Origin: Butyricicoccus pullicaecorum DSM 23266
GTDB lineage: Bacteria; Bacillota; Clostridia; Oscillospirales; Butyricicoccaceae
Direction of reading: 5' to 3'
Length of the DNA: 64,000 nucleotides
NCBI RefSeq assembly: GCF_900167005.1
Contig: NZ_FUXW01000001.1
Location: 434,001 to 498,000, forward strand
A program made the translations under genes and the position numbers. Position 1 is the stretch's first letter. Every line of letters starts with the position of its first letter. Below are positions 23,300 through 33,584 of the stretch, piece by piece. The notes below the pieces were generated by a model, which worked only from the letters and a program-made list of their open reading frames with translations, did no database searches and was not told the origin of the DNA.

Positions 23300-24664
23300 A
23301 TGCCGCAGGAAGGAATGCTGACGGTTACACCGGAGATCGAGACACTGGCGGGCGTCTGTCGTGAACATACCAATATACCGACCGAACTCTATCGGGAATA
23401 CGATGTGAAGCGCGGATTGCGTGACCTGGACGGCGTGGGCGTGCTGGCCGGACTGACCAATATTTCGTCCATCATTTCCAGCAAGCAAGTGGACGGCGTC
23501 AAAGTACCCATTCCGGGCGAACTGCGTTATCGAGGCTATGATATCAAAGACCTGGTGCGCGGTTTCCTGAAGGATGGCCGCAAGGGATACGAAGAGACCG
23601 CATATCTGCTGCTGTTCGGACGACTGCCGGACAAGGCCGAGCTTGAGACATTCAAGTCTCTGCTGGCCAAGGGACGCACGCTGCCGACCAACTTCACGCG
23701 TGATGTGATCATGAAAGCACCCTCGCACGACATTATGAACAAGATGTCGCGCAGCGTTCTGACACTCGCATCTTACGATAACAATGCCGACGATATCAGC
23801 CTGCCCAACGTGCTGCGCCAGTGTCTGATGCTCATTTCGGTATTCCCGATGATCGCGGTTTACGCCTACCACGCCTACAATCACTATGAAAAGGGCGGCA
23901 GTCTGTACATCCATTACCCCGACGATACGCTCTCGACCGCCGGTAACTTTCTGCGTATGCTGCGTCCGGACATGAAGTATACCCCCCTCGAAGCGCAGGT
24001 GCTCGACCTCGCACTGGTCCTGCACATGGAGCACGGCGGCGGCAACAACTCGAGCTTTACCACTCACGTTGTCACCTCGTCGGGTACTGATACCTATTCG
24101 GCCATCGCGGCCGCTATGGGCAGCCTCAAGGGACCCAAGCACGGCGGTGCAAATATCAAGGTCGTGCAGATGTTTGACGATATTAAACAGCATGTATCTG
24201 ATCCCACCGATCAGGAGGCAGTCAAGGAATACCTGCGCAAGATCTTGAATCGTCAGGCCTTCGACCAGAAGGGACTGATCTACGGTATGGGCCATGCGGT
24301 CTATTCGATTTCCGACCCGCGTGCGCAGATTTTCAAGTCCTTCGTCGAAAAACTCGCACATGAGAAGGGAAGAGACAGCGATTTTGCGCTCTATACCATG
24401 GTGGAAAACCTCGCACCCGAGGTCATCGCCGAGGAGCGACGTATTTACAAGGGCGTCAGTGCAAACGTGGACTTCTATTCCGGTTTCGTTTACTCCATGC
24501 TCGACCTGCCGTATGAACTCTACACGCCGATGTTCGCCATCGCACGTATCGTCGGCTGGAGCGCACACCGCCTGGAAGAGCTTATCAACGTCGACAAGAT
24601 CATCCGCCCGGCTTATCGGACGGTTGCCGAAGAACATGAGTATACTCCGCTCAGCGAGCGTTAA
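23300..24664 (+). CDS. gltA: Citrate synthase
   Basis: 454 aa. It condenses acetyl-CoA with oxaloacetate. The catalytic histidines appear in HMEHGGGNNSS (~residue 247) and GMGHAVY (~332), and the Asp follows in the C-terminal half. GPKHGGANIKV and the C-terminal GWSAHRLEEL (CoA/oxaloacetate contacts) are normal. The protein has an N-terminal extension compared with the ~370-aa Bacillus enzyme, as in many clostridial citrate synthases. AAAGGAGGAG precedes the ATG. It stands alone: no aconitase or isocitrate dehydrogenase is nearby, so it probably serves glutamate synthesis rather than a full cycle. Confidence 0.93.
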   Translation: MPQEGMLTVTPEIETLAGVCREHTNIPTELYREYDVKRGLRDLDGVGVLAGLTNISSIISSKQVDGVKVPIPGELRYRGYDIKDLVRGFLKDGRKGYEETAYLLLFGRLPDKAELETFKSLLAKGRTLPTNFTRDVIMKAPSHDIMNKMSRSVLTLASYDNNADDISLPNVLRQCLMLISVFPMIAVYAYHAYNHYEKGGSLYIHYPDDTLSTAGNFLRMLRPDMKYTPLEAQVLDLALVLHMEHGGGNNSSFTTHVVTSSGTDTYSAIAAAMGSLKGPKHGGANIKVVQMFDDIKQHVSDPTDQEAVKEYLRKILNRQAFDQKGLIYGMGHAVYSISDPRAQIFKSFVEKLAHEKGRDSDFALYTMVENLAPEVIAEERRIYKGVSANVDFYSGFVYSMLDLPYELYTPMFAIARIVGWSAHRLEELINVDKIIRPAYRTVAEEHEYTPLSER

Positions 24665-24667
24665 AAA

Positions 24668-24705
24668 AATCCCCCGATCTAACGTCGATCGGGGGATTGC
24701 TTTTT
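24668..24705. terminator. Bidirectional terminator between gltA and dnaJ
   Basis: AATCCCCCGATC (24668-24679) pairs with GATCGGGGGATT (24687-24698). T-runs flank it on both strands, so it serves both convergent units. Confidence 0.93.
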
Positions 24706-24718
24706 GTATGGATTTGTC

Positions 24719-25876
24719 TTATTCGCCCTTGAATGCGTCCTTGACCTTATCCCAGAAACCCTTGCGCTGGGTCTGGTTTTCATCGGTGGTGGAAGCCTCA
24801 AAGTCGCGCAGCAGACGCTTCTGATGGTCGGTCAGATGGGTGGGAACTTCGATGTTGACACGCACATACTGATCGCCGCGTCCGCGTCCGTTGACGTTCT
24901 GAATACCCTTGCCGCGCAGGCGGAAGACCGTACCGGTCTGGGTGCCCTCAGGGATGGTGTATTCGACCTTGCCGTCGATGGTCGGCACTTGCAGGGTATC
25001 GCCGAGTGCTGCCTGCGGGAAGGAGATCGGGATCTCGCAGATGACGTTGTTGCCATCGCGGGTGAAGAGCGGATGGGGACGGATGGAGATGGTGACGATG
25101 ACGTCGCCGCTCGGGCCGCCGTTTACGCCGGCGTTGCCCTGACCGCGCAGCTGGATGGACTGACCGTCATCGATACCAGCCGGGATCTTGACCTTGAGCG
25201 TGCGGCTCTTGCGCATCTTGCCGGTGCCGCCGCACTTCTTACAGGGCTTGCGGATGATCTTACCGGTACCGCGGCAGTTCGGACAAGCGCCCTGGGTCTG
25301 GAACATACCGAGCGGGGTGCGCTGGGTCTGCATCACGACGCCAGAACCGTGACAGTTCGAGCAGGTCTCGACCGAAGTACCCTTTTCCGCACCCGTGCCG
25401 CCGCACTCGTCACAGGACTCGGTGCGGTTAATGGTGATTTCCTTCTCACAGCCGAACGCAGCTTCCTCAAAGGAGAGCATGATGCGCTGCTGGAGGGTTT
25501 CGCCGCGCTGGGGTGCATTGCGGCGCGAACGGGACGAGCTGCCGCCGAAGCCGCCGCCAAAGAACGAGCCGAAGATATCGCCCAGATCGCCCATGTCAAA
25601 GCCGCCGAAGCCGCCGCCAAAGCCGCCCTGGCCTGCGCCGTAGTTGGGGTCAACACCGGCGAAGCCGAACTGATCGTACTTTGCACGCTTGTCCTTATCG
25701 GACAGAACCTCGTAAGCCTCGTTGAGTTCCTTGAACTTTTCAGCCGCTTCCGGATTGTCGCGGTTTAAGTCGGGGTGGTATTTCTTGGCGAGTTTGCGGT
25801 GCGCTTTCTTGATCTCGTCGTCGGACGCACCCTTTGCCACGCCAAGCACTTCATAATAGTCTCTTTTATCAGCCAT
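24719..25876 (-). CDS. dnaJ: Chaperone DnaJ (Hsp40)
   Basis: 385 aa, full-length type I DnaJ. The J domain has HPD at 34-36 (KKYHPDLN). A Gly/Phe-rich linker (~75-115) follows, then four zinc-finger repeats ([32 protein letters not shown]) and the C-terminal substrate-binding domain. It stimulates DnaK ATPase and delivers unfolded proteins. It is the last gene of the CIRCE-controlled operon, 84 nt after dnaK, with a strong hairpin in the gap that may lower its level relative to DnaK. Confidence 0.98.
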   Translation of the reverse strand: MADKRDYYEVLGVAKGASDDEIKKAHRKLAKKYHPDLNRDNPEAAEKFKELNEAYEVLSDKDKRAKYDQFGFAGVDPNYGAGQGGFGGGFGGFDMGDLGDIFGSFFGGGFGGSSSRSRRNAPQRGETLQQRIMLSFEEAAFGCEKEITINRTESCDECGGTGAEKGTSVETCSNCHGSGVVMQTQRTPLGMFQTQGACPNCRGTGKIIRKPCKKCGGTGKMRKSRTLKVKIPAGIDDGQSIQLRGQGNAGVNGGPSGDVIVTISIRPHPLFTRDGNNVICEIPISFPQAALGDTLQVPTIDGKVEYTIPEGTQTGTVFRLRGKGIQNVNGRGRGDQYVRVNIEVPTHLTDHQKRLLRDFEASTTDENQTQRKGFWDKVKDAFKGE

Positions 25877-25914
25877 GTAGATTTACCTCGCACAGTGGGA
25901 TAGACAGCGGAAAA

Positions 25915-25942
25915 CGGAAAGGATGTCAGGACATCCTTTCCG
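25915..25942 (-). other. Perfect 13-bp inverted repeat between dnaK and dnaJ
   Basis: CGGAAAGGATGTC (25915-25927), 2-nt gap, GACATCCTTTCCG (25930-25942). On the minus strand only a broken T-run follows, so it may act as a partial terminator or a stabilising 3' hairpin for dnaK mRNA. Confidence 0.6.
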
Positions 25943-25960
25943 CCTTATGTTCCGTGTGTC

Positions 25961-27799
25961 TTACTTCTCGTCCTTCACTTCGGTGAAGTCAGCGTCCACA
26001 AAGTCGCCCTGTGCGCCCTGCGCACCGCCGGCCTGCTGGCCGCCCATGTTCGGGTCACCCTGCGGAGCCTGCTGTGCGTAGATCTTCTGTGCGATCTCGC
26101 CGAACTTCTTGGACAGGGAGTCGGATGCCATCTTGATCATCTCGGTGTCGGTGCCCTTGAGAGCTTCCTTCACCTTATCGATCTCAGCCTGTACAGCGCT
26201 CTTCTCGTCTGCGCTGATCTTGTCGCCAAGCTCGTTCATTGCCTTCTCAGATTGGAATACCAGCTGCTCTGCGCTGTTGCGTGCATCGACTTCTTCCTTG
26301 CGCTTCTTGTCCTCAGCAGCGAACTGCTCAGCCTCACGCATAGCCTTGTCGATCTCTTCCTGGGACAGGTTGGAAGAAGCGGTGATGGTGATCTTCTGCT
26401 CCTTGCCGGTGCCCAGATCCTTCGCGGAGACGTTTACGATGCCGTTTGCATCGATGTCGAAGGTAACCTCGATCTGCGGAACGCCACGGGGAGCCGGAGC
26501 GATGCCGTCGAGGGTAAAGCGGCCAAGGGTCTTGTTGCCGGCAGCCATCTCACGCTCGCCCTGCAGGACATGAATCTCAACAGAGGGCTGATTGTCAGCT
26601 GCGGTGGAGAATACCTGGCTCTTCTTGGTCGGGATGGTGGTGTTGCGCTCGATCAGACGGGTGCATACGCCGCCCAGGGTCTCAATGCCCAGAGACAGCG
26701 GGGTAACGTCGAGCAGCAGAACGTCCTTGACTTCGCCGCCCAGGACGCCGCCCTGGATTGCTGCGCCGATTGCAACGCACTCGTCGGGGTTGATGCCCTT
26801 GAAGCCTTCCTTGCCGGTGATGTTCTTAACAGCTTCCTGAACAGCCGGGATACGGGAGGAACCGCCAACCAGCAGAACCTTTGCCAGATCGCCGGACTGC
26901 AGGCCAGCGTCGCTCATTGCCTGACGAACCGGGCCCATGGTTGCCTCAACGAGGTCTGCGGTCAGCTCGTTGAACTTTGCACGGGTCAGGGTCAGCTCGA
27001 GGTGCTTCGGGCCGGTTGCATCAGCCGTGATGTACGGCTGGTTGATCGAGGTGGAGGTCATGCCGGACAGCTCGATCTTTGCCTTCTCAGCAGCTTCCTT
27101 CAGGCGCTGCATAGCCATCTTGTCAGCCGACAGGTCGATGCCTTCCTTGTTCTTGAACTCCTGAACCATCCAGTTCATGATGCGCTGGTCGAAGTCGTCG
27201 CCGCCCAGGTGGTTGTTACCAGCGGTTGCCAGAACTTCCAGAACGCCGTCGCCGATATCCAGAATGGATACATCGAAGGTACCGCCGCCGAGGTCGTAAA
27301 CCATGATCTTCTGCTCGGTTTCCTTATCAACGCCGTAAGCCAGTGCAGCAGCGGTCGGCTCGTTGATGATACGCAGAACTTCCAGACCTGCGATCTTACC
27401 AGCGTCCTTGGTTGCCTGACGCTGCGAGTCGGTGAAGTATGCCGGAACGGTGATGACAGCCTGGGTAACCGGAGAACCGATGTAAGCCTCTGCGTCAGCC
27501 TTCAGCTTCTGCAGAACCATTGCCGAGATCTCCTGGGGAGAATACTGCTTGTCGTCGATGGAAACACGGTAATCCGAGCCCATGTGACGCTTGATCGAGC
27601 TGATAGTGCGGTCAGCGTTGGTAACAGCCTGACGCTTTGCAACCTGGCCAACCATGCGCTCGCCAGTCTTGGAGAAAGCGACGACCGACGGGGTGGTACG
27701 TGCGCCTTCAGCGTTTGCGATAACAGTCGGCTCGCCGCCTTCCATAACGGCGACGCAGCTGTTGGTGGTACCTAAGTCAATACCAATAATCTTGCCCAT
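25961..27799 (-). CDS. dnaK: Chaperone DnaK (Hsp70)
   Basis: 612 aa. The ATP-driven chaperone holds hydrophobic peptides. ATPase signatures [26 protein letters not shown] and [13 protein letters not shown] are intact. The linker [15 protein letters not shown] leads into the substrate-binding domain, and the C-terminal tail is rich in Gln/Gly ([18 protein letters not shown]). It lacks the ~24-residue N-lobe insertion of Gram-negative DnaK, as expected for Firmicutes. It is 48 nt from grpE in the same operon. Confidence 0.98.
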   Translation of the reverse strand: MGKIIGIDLGTTNSCVAVMEGGEPTVIANAEGARTTPSVVAFSKTGERMVGQVAKRQAVTNADRTISSIKRHMGSDYRVSIDDKQYSPQEISAMVLQKLKADAEAYIGSPVTQAVITVPAYFTDSQRQATKDAGKIAGLEVLRIINEPTAAALAYGVDKETEQKIMVYDLGGGTFDVSILDIGDGVLEVLATAGNNHLGGDDFDQRIMNWMVQEFKNKEGIDLSADKMAMQRLKEAAEKAKIELSGMTSTSINQPYITADATGPKHLELTLTRAKFNELTADLVEATMGPVRQAMSDAGLQSGDLAKVLLVGGSSRIPAVQEAVKNITGKEGFKGINPDECVAIGAAIQGGVLGGEVKDVLLLDVTPLSLGIETLGGVCTRLIERNTTIPTKKSQVFSTAADNQPSVEIHVLQGEREMAAGNKTLGRFTLDGIAPAPRGVPQIEVTFDIDANGIVNVSAKDLGTGKEQKITITASSNLSQEEIDKAMREAEQFAAEDKKRKEEVDARNSAEQLVFQSEKAMNELGDKISADEKSAVQAEIDKVKEALKGTDTEMIKMASDSLSKKFGEIAQKIYAQQAPQGDPNMGGQQAGGAQGAQGDFVDADFTEVKDEK

Positions 27800-27847
27800 A
27801 ATTCAAGACTCCTTATCTAATAAAAACAGATGTTTTTTTAACAAATT

Positions 27848-28390
27848 TTAGTTTGCAACCTTGACCATCGCGTGACGGATGACCTTGTCGCCAAGCTGGA
27901 AGCCCTTCTGGAAGACTTCCGCAATGACGTTCTCACCGAACGAGTCGTCATCGATGTGCATGACTGCATTGTGCAGGTTGGGATCGAAAACCGTGCCCGG
28001 CTCGGAGACGATCTCGGTGACGCCCAGAGACTGGAAGCTCTCCATCATCTGATTGTACGTCATCTCGATGCCCTGCTTGTAGGCAGCGTCCTCGGTGGGC
28101 TGTGCCAATGCGCGGGACAGGTTGTCGACGGTTGCCAGCAGCGCCTTGACGGCGTAAGCGACGGCCTCTGCATGTACGCTGTCGCGCTCGGCACGGCTGC
28201 GCTTGCGGAAGTTGTCATACTCGGCAGCCATACGCAGGTAGCGATCATTCAGCTCGTCGTACTGCGCCTGCAGTGCGCTCAGTGCGCTCTCTTCCGTTCC
28301 TGCCTGGGTCTCAGCGGTTTCATCTGCCGCTTCGGTCTGAACGGTCTCCACTTCCTCTTCGGTCTGGAGATTTTCCTTTTCGTTTGCCAT
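27848..28390 (-). CDS. grpE: Nucleotide exchange factor GrpE
   Basis: 180 aa. It releases ADP from DnaK. An acidic, low-complexity N-terminus (~1-40) precedes a long coiled-coil helix (ALQAQYDELNDRYLRMAAEY). The C-terminal beta domain has the family pattern GVTEIVSEPGTVFDPNLHNA ending in FQKGFQLGDKVIRHAMVKV. It lies 13 nt after hrcA. Confidence 0.97.
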   Translation of the reverse strand: MANEKENLQTEEEVETVQTEAADETAETQAGTEESALSALQAQYDELNDRYLRMAAEYDNFRKRSRAERDSVHAEAVAYAVKALLATVDNLSRALAQPTEDAAYKQGIEMTYNQMMESFQSLGVTEIVSEPGTVFDPNLHNAVMHIDDDSFGENVIAEVFQKGFQLGDKVIRHAMVKVAN

Positions 28391-28403
28391 TGCAATACCT
28401 CGG

Positions 28404-29441
28404 TTATTTATTTTCGTCGTAGAATGTTTCAGCGATCAGGCGGTTTAAGCCCTTGGCGAAGCCGGACAGCCGTGCGGACAGCGATGCGTAATCCATACGG
28501 GTGGGGCCGACGATGCCGATGATGCCCTGACCAATGTCGCCGATTCCATACTTGGCGTAGATCATGCTGGTGTCGGACAGCGGGTTTTCGCCGTTTTCCG
28601 CACCGATGAAGATCTGAACGCCGTCGATCTCTTTCTGTAAGGGAATGAGGTGCTTTTTGTCATCGCTCATGTAGGCGAGCAGCGTCTGCGCCTTGCTGGT
28701 GTCGTGGTATTCGGGGAAGCGCAGCAGCTTGTTTGCGCCCTCGAGGAATACCTTCTGACTGCCCAAGTCTTCGATCAGTTCGGAAATGAACTCGGCAACC
28801 GGTGCGAGCAGAGCGGTCAGCCCTGCGGCGCGGCGGACGACGTCGAAGCGCTCGGCGGTGATCTGCGCCATGGGGATGGCGGTCAGCGTCTGGTTGAGCA
28901 CGTAGGTTAAAAGCTCAGCCTGTTCCTTGGTGACCGGCGCGGCTGTGTGGACGAGTTTGTTCTTGACCACGTTGGCGTCGGTGAGGATGACGATGACGTA
29001 GGTGGTGTCGTTGACCGGGATGAGCTCAAACTGCCGAATGGTCACACGCGATAGGTGCGGAGTGACCGCGACGGCGGCGTAATCGGTCAGCGAGGAGATG
29101 AGCCGTCCGGCCTCCTGAATCAGGCGGTCGAGTTCTTTTTCCTTGAGGGTCATCAGCGCGGTTTGATCGCTCAGACCGGCGGGGAAGACCTCAGGGCGGC
29201 GCATCAGATGATCGACGTAGAAGCGGTAGCCCTTGTGGGAAGGGACGCGTCCGGCGGAGGTGTGCGGCTTTTCGAGGTAGCCCATTTCCTCGAGCTCACT
29301 CATCTCATTTCGGATGGTGGCGGAGGAGAAGGACAGCTCGGGAAGGGCGGCAAGCGCCTTGGAGCCGACCGGCTCGGCCGTGCGGATATATTCGGCAATG
29401 ATCGCTTTGAGAATTTGCTGTTTGCGTTCGGAAAGCTCCAC
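28404..29441 (-). CDS. hrcA: Heat-inducible transcription repressor HrcA
   Basis: 345 aa. It represses class I heat-shock genes by binding CIRCE. The N-terminal winged helix is typical: LSERKQQILKAIIAEYIRTA, then SSATIRNEMSELEEMGYLEK and PHTSAGRVPSHKGYRFYVD. The C-terminal dimer/GAF-like region ends in IGIVGPTRMDYASLSARL. The start is GTG at 29441 with GGAG upstream. It is the first gene of hrcA-grpE-dnaK-dnaJ and is preceded by a perfect CIRCE, so it is autoregulated. Confidence 0.98.
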   Translation of the reverse strand: MELSERKQQILKAIIAEYIRTAEPVGSKALAALPELSFSSATIRNEMSELEEMGYLEKPHTSAGRVPSHKGYRFYVDHLMRRPEVFPAGLSDQTALMTLKEKELDRLIQEAGRLISSLTDYAAVAVTPHLSRVTIRQFELIPVNDTTYVIVILTDANVVKNKLVHTAAPVTKEQAELLTYVLNQTLTAIPMAQITAERFDVVRRAAGLTALLAPVAEFISELIEDLGSQKVFLEGANKLLRFPEYHDTSKAQTLLAYMSDDKKHLIPLQKEIDGVQIFIGAENGENPLSDTSMIYAKYGIGDIGQGIIGIVGPTRMDYASLSARLSGFAKGLNRLIAETFYDENK

Positions 29442-29474
29442 TTTGCCAATGCTCCTTTATGTCTGATGTTCTTG

Positions 29475-29501
29475 TTAGCACTCGGTATCTCTGAGTGCTA
29501 A
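29475..29501 (-). promoter_or_regulatory. CIRCE operator (HrcA binding site)
   Basis: TTAGCACTC (29475-29483), 9-nt spacer, GAGTGCTAA (29493-29501): a perfect match to the consensus. It lies between the -10 box and the hrcA start, where bound HrcA would block transcription. Confidence 0.98.
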
Positions 29502-29505
29502 ACTT

Positions 29506-29534
29506 AATTTACCACTGCCGCCCCTTCCTGTCAA
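29506..29534 (-). promoter_or_regulatory. Sigma-A promoter of the hrcA operon
   Basis: On the minus strand: TTGACA (29534-29529), 17 nt, TAAATT (29511-29506), immediately upstream of CIRCE. Confidence 0.85.
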
Positions 29535-29616
29535 GGGTATTATGTGAATTATTTGTGAATCTATATGGACAAATCGTAAATGATCGCACGAAGCACCGAA
29601 ATAATAAGGAAAAGGT

Positions 29617-29781
29617 CAAAAAAGACCGCCGTTCGGCAGAACCGGACGGCGGCGGGGAAAATTAGCGGACGACGCATGTCATTGCCAATCAGCGCAGAGG
29701 CAGCATGCGTTATACGATCAAGTAGGTATTAAGAGAGTGAGGAAGAAGATGCTGTTTTGACACGGTTTTTTTGACCGCTTT
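29617..29781 (-). ncRNA. Candidate small structured RNA (weak)
   Basis: The stretch 29442-29879 has no plausible gene. On the minus strand a possible promoter (TTCGCA 29816-29811, 17 nt, TATTAT 29793-29788) is followed by three elements. They are a CGGT/ACCG hairpin, CGCATG...CATGCG with inner TGCC/GGCA (29673-29709), and a G+C-rich hairpin ending in T6 (29617-29652). Only tiny ORFs without ribosome sites occur. The -35 overlaps the T-run of the preceding terminator, so read-through product is an alternative. Confidence 0.35.
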
Positions 29782-29813
29782 GCACAAATAATATAGTGCA
29801 GATCTTAAATTGC

Positions 29814-29847
29814 GAAAAAACCACCGTCCGGGGAACCGGACGGCGGT
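29814..29847 (-). terminator. Terminator of the 29880-30284 membrane-protein gene
   Basis: CCACCGTCCGG (29821-29831) pairs with CCGGACGGCGG (29836-29846) with one mismatch; T6 follows on the minus strand. Confidence 0.85.
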
Positions 29848-29879
29848 ATGGGTCTGATAAAATTCGTGGACAACGCGCT

Positions 29880-30284
29880 TTAATGGCCTCTGCCGTGCTT
29901 GGACACGTACTTGGGCGAGGTCGCACCACACCAGAGCATGCTCACGCTCGCACCGGCGCACAGAGCGACCGGAATGGTGAGCGCCGCGGGCTGATGGACG
30001 AGCCATGCGGGCAGGGTGGACAGGAAGGGCTGCAAGATCTGTGCAGCAGTGAACGCCGTGCACACGATGAACAGCAATGCCAGCACAACCAGCATGAGCG
30101 CAGGCAGACGGCGCAGACGGTAGTAACGGCAGAATGCACGGGCGAAGGTCAGACCGATGAAGAACAGCAGAACCCATTTGAATACACCGACCGCAGCCAA
30201 CCCAGCAAGATCGGCGGGCAGACGGGGGATCAGTGCGCGCGTCCAGAGGAAATATACGATGGTCAGAATCAAATATGCAATCAT
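29880..30284 (-). CDS. Small polytopic membrane protein, unknown
   Basis: 134 aa. Four hydrophobic helices are visible, near 2-22, 28-50, 60-85 and 95-120, with a basic tail (PKYVSKHGRGH). GAGGTGATAC precedes the ATG. An extended -10 box on the minus strand (TGC TATGAT, 30335-30327) is the likely promoter. No family recognised. It stands alone between the heat-shock operon and lepA. Confidence 0.75.
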   Translation of the reverse strand: MIAYLILTIVYFLWTRALIPRLPADLAGLAAVGVFKWVLLFFIGLTFARAFCRYYRLRRLPALMLVVLALLFIVCTAFTAAQILQPFLSTLPAWLVHQPAALTIPVALCAGASVSMLWCGATSPKYVSKHGRGH

Positions 30285-30497
30285 TTGTATGTATCACCTC
30301 ACTGAAATCGACGATTTACGACACCTATCATAGCATATTTCACCGCGCTAAACCATCGGGATTTCAGACAAACCCGGACGGGAAACTTGTATGCCCTGCA
30401 CAAAGGTAATACCATTTTCCTGCGGAAAATACCAAAAAAACCGGCCCGAAAAGCCGCAAATTCGGCATTCCGGGCAGTGGGTAAAGGTGAGAAATTC
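30285..30497. other. Intergenic region upstream of lepA
   Basis: No gene. It holds the likely minus-strand promoter of the membrane protein (30327-30335) and a two-part hairpin (GCCCG/CGGGC with GCCG/CGGC, 30444-30475). That hairpin is followed on the minus strand by T7 and would block minus-strand transcription coming from lepA. Confidence 0.5.
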
Positions 30498-30526
30498 TTG
30501 TGAGAGGCGTTTTTTTCTGATATAAT
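30498..30526 (+). promoter_or_regulatory. Promoter for lepA-hemW
   Basis: TTGTGA (30498-30503), 17 nt, TATAAT (30521-30526). Confidence 0.75.
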
Positions 30527-30601
30527 GTATCCTATCTAATAAAGAAGAACATCAGGGCGCGTATCTTTGCGCCCGATCACTTTACATGAAGGAGTATTTG
30601 T

Positions 30602-32410
30602 GTGAAGAAACAAGAAAATATCCGCAATTTTTCCATTATCGCGCACATCGACCACGGTAAATCCACCCTGGCCGACCGCCTGCTCGAACAGTGCAAGGCT
30701 GTCACCCAGCGTGAGATGGAGGAGCAGCTGCTCGATAATATGGATCTCGAGCGAGAGCGCGGCATTACGATTAAGGCACGCGCGGTGCGCATGGATTACC
30801 AGGCGGACGACGGCGAGATCTATCACATGAACCTCATTGATACCCCGGGTCACGTCGACTTTAACTATGAGGTTTCGCGTTCGCTCGCCGCGTGCGAGGG
30901 CGCACTGCTGGTCGTAGATGCTGCACAGGGCATCGAGGCGCAGACGCTGGGCAATACCTACCTTGCCCTTGAGGACAATCTGGAGATCGTACCGGTTATC
31001 AACAAGATTGACCTGCCCGCAGCCGACCCGGGGCGCGTCAAGCAGGAAATCGAGGACATTATCGGCATTCCGGCCGAAGATGCACCGGAGATTTCGGCAA
31101 AGGTTGGCCTGAATATTCATGAGGTGCTCGAGCGCATCGTATCCGACATCCCGGCACCGACCGGCGACCCGGACGCGCCGCTGCGTGCGCTGGTCTTTGA
31201 CAGTCAGTACGACCCGTACAAGGGAGTTATCGTCTATATGCGCTTGATGGACGGTCACATGGAACCGGGCATGAAGGTGCGCATGATGGCGACCGGCGCC
31301 GAGTTCCAGGTCATTGAGTGTGGTTATATGCACCCGCTGGGTCTGTCCCCGACGCAGGGACTGTCGGCCGGCGAGGTTGGCTATTTCACGGCATCGATTA
31401 AAAATGTAGCAGATACCCGTGTTGGTGATACGGTCACCGGCGTGGAGAATCCGACTCCTGAGGCGCTGCCCGGCTACCGCAAGGCACAGCCCATGGTCTA
31501 CTGTGGTATTTACACCGAGGATGGTTCCAAGTATCCTGATCTGCGCGACGCGCTGGAAAAGCTCCAGCTCAACGACGCGGCACTGTCCTTTGAGCCCGAG
31601 TCCTCGGTTGCACTGGGCTTTGGTTTCCGCTGCGGCTTCTTGGGTATGCTGCACATGGAGATCATCCAGGAACGTCTGGAACGCGAGTTTGACCTCGATC
31701 TGGTCACCACGCTGCCTTCGGTTGTCTACGAGATCGTCAAGACCGACGGCACGACCGTTATGATCGACAATCCGCATGAGTATCCCGACCCGGCAGTCAT
31801 CGACGAGGCGCGTGAGCCCTTCGTCAAGGCTTCCATCATCACCCCGCAGGAGTTCGTCGGCAACATCATGCCCATGTGTCAGGAGCGCCGCAGCGTATTT
31901 AAGGATATGCAGTATCTGGACACCAATCTGGTCGAGCTGCACTACGAAATGCCCATCAACGAGATCATCTATGATTTCTTCGACGCCCTCAAGGCGCGTA
32001 CCAAGGGTTACGCTTCGCTGGACTATGAGCTGAGCGATTACCGCAAGAGCGATCTGGTCAAGGTTGACATGCTGTTAAACGGCGATCAGGTCGATGCTCT
32101 GTCCTTCATTGCGCACCGCGAGAAGGCTTACGGACGCGCACGCCGCATCTGCGAAAAGCTCAAGGAGAATATCCCGCGCCAGCTGTTCGAGATCCCGATC
32201 CAGGCAGCCATCGGCGGCAAGGTCATCGCCCGCGAGACCGTCAAGGCCGTGCGCAAGGACGTACTGGCCAAGTGCTACGGCGGCGATATCACCCGAAAGA
32301 AGAAGCTGCTTGAAAAGCAGAAGGAAGGCAAGAAGCGTATGCGCACACTGGGTACCGTACAGGTACCGAGCGAGGCGTTTATGGCCGTGCTCAAGCTGGA
32401 TGAAGAATAA
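30602..32410 (+). CDS. lepA: Elongation factor 4 (LepA)
   Basis: 602 aa. A ribosomal GTPase related to EF-G, with roles in initiation/back-translocation. G1 [24 protein letters not shown] and NKIDLP are present. The LepA-specific C-terminal domain is present with [20 protein letters not shown] and [15 protein letters not shown]. The start is GTG at 30602 with AAGGAG upstream. It overlaps hemW by 11 nt. In Bacillus the order is gpr-spoIIP-yqxA-lepA-hemW-hrcA-grpE-dnaK-dnaJ. Here the same genes are neighbours but lepA-hemW is inverted. Confidence 0.97.
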   Translation: MKKQENIRNFSIIAHIDHGKSTLADRLLEQCKAVTQREMEEQLLDNMDLERERGITIKARAVRMDYQADDGEIYHMNLIDTPGHVDFNYEVSRSLAACEGALLVVDAAQGIEAQTLGNTYLALEDNLEIVPVINKIDLPAADPGRVKQEIEDIIGIPAEDAPEISAKVGLNIHEVLERIVSDIPAPTGDPDAPLRALVFDSQYDPYKGVIVYMRLMDGHMEPGMKVRMMATGAEFQVIECGYMHPLGLSPTQGLSAGEVGYFTASIKNVADTRVGDTVTGVENPTPEALPGYRKAQPMVYCGIYTEDGSKYPDLRDALEKLQLNDAALSFEPESSVALGFGFRCGFLGMLHMEIIQERLEREFDLDLVTTLPSVVYEIVKTDGTTVMIDNPHEYPDPAVIDEAREPFVKASIITPQEFVGNIMPMCQERRSVFKDMQYLDTNLVELHYEMPINEIIYDFFDALKARTKGYASLDYELSDYRKSDLVKVDMLLNGDQVDALSFIAHREKAYGRARRICEKLKENIPRQLFEIPIQAAIGGKVIARETVKAVRKDVLAKCYGGDITRKKKLLEKQKEGKKRMRTLGTVQVPSEAFMAVLKLDEE

Positions 32411-33524
32411 TTTCGGACTTTATATCCATGTCCCGTTCTGCGCGTCCAAGTGCCGTTACTGCGATTTTTATTCCTTCGCAGGAAAGCAAAGCCAGATGGA
32501 TGACTATATCGAGGCACTGTTTTGGCATGCGGACAAGTTTGCGCCGCAGTTTGCCGGACGGCAGGCCGATACCGTCTATTTCGGCGGCGGTACGCCTTCG
32601 CTTTTGGGAGGAGAGCGCCTGACGCGCATGCTGAACGGTCTGCGCGAGCGGTTTGCCATCCTGCCTGATGCCGAGATCACGGTAGAATGCAATCCGGACT
32701 CGATGACCGATGAGCTTTTGAGCATGCTCAAAAGCGCGGGCGTGAATCGCCTGTCGGTCGGCGTGCAGTCGGCACACGATGACGAACTGCGCATGCTGGG
32801 CAGACGGCATACCTTTGCCGAGGCACAGGAGGCCATCCGCCGCGCGCAGGACGCAGGATTTGACAACATCAGCTTAGACCTGATGTACGGTCTGCCCGGA
32901 CAGACTCAGGAATACTTTATGCAGTCGGTCGAGGCGCTGCTCGCGCTGTCTCCGGCGCATCTGTCCTGTTACAGCCTGAAGCTGGAACCGGGTACACCGA
33001 TGGGACGGGAAAATCCGGTCTTACCCGATGGGGACGCACAGGCAGATCTGTATCTTGCCTTGTGTGACCGCCTGCGGCAAGCCGGATTCGATCATTATGA
33101 GATTTCCAACTGGGCGCAGCCCGGCCGTGCATCCCGGCATAACAGCCGCTATTGGACGCTGTCCGACTATCTCGGCCTTGGGCCGGGAGCACACTCTTAT
33201 GTTGCCGGCCGGCGCTTTGCCGAACCGTCCTCGCTCACCGCATTCTGCGATCATGCACAGGTTGTGGATGAGGAGGATATCCCGGATTTTTCCCCGCACA
33301 GCGAATATATCATGCTGCGCCTGCGCACTGCCGCGGGCGTGGACGTGCAGGACTTTGCCGCGCGTTTTGGACGGGACTTTGCACCCTATGAAGCGCACCT
33401 TGCAGCTCTGCAAAAACCGGGTCTGACCGAAAAGACCCAAACCGGATGGCGGCTGACCAAAGCCGGTTTTCTGGTTTCCAATCTCATCATCACCGACGTG
33501 CTCAGCGTCGATGATATAGAATAA
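32400..33524 (+). CDS. hemW: Heme chaperone HemW (radical SAM, formerly HemN-like)
   Basis: 374 aa. The ATG at 32400 lies inside the last codons of lepA (11-nt overlap). The radical SAM cluster motif CASKCRYC has cysteines at 14, 18 and 21. HemW-type sequence [20 protein letters not shown] follows, and the protein lacks the extra N-terminal part of true coproporphyrinogen dehydrogenase HemN. HemW proteins bind heme and hand it to respiratory enzymes. The pairing with lepA is conserved across Firmicutes. Confidence 0.93.
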   Translation: MKNNFGLYIHVPFCASKCRYCDFYSFAGKQSQMDDYIEALFWHADKFAPQFAGRQADTVYFGGGTPSLLGGERLTRMLNGLRERFAILPDAEITVECNPDSMTDELLSMLKSAGVNRLSVGVQSAHDDELRMLGRRHTFAEAQEAIRRAQDAGFDNISLDLMYGLPGQTQEYFMQSVEALLALSPAHLSCYSLKLEPGTPMGRENPVLPDGDAQADLYLALCDRLRQAGFDHYEISNWAQPGRASRHNSRYWTLSDYLGLGPGAHSYVAGRRFAEPSSLTAFCDHAQVVDEEDIPDFSPHSEYIMLRLRTAAGVDVQDFAARFGRDFAPYEAHLAALQKPGLTEKTQTGWRLTKAGFLVSNLIITDVLSVDDIE

Positions 33525-33584
33525 GCGACGGTTATTTTTTCCGTCGACGCCCACACTTTTTCATGTATTTGGAGGATATGAAAC

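Noticed and set aside
26252-27775. 507-codon plus-strand frame over dnaK and similar frames over dnaJ
   Set aside because: Shadow of strongly biased coding; protein is composition-driven with no motif.
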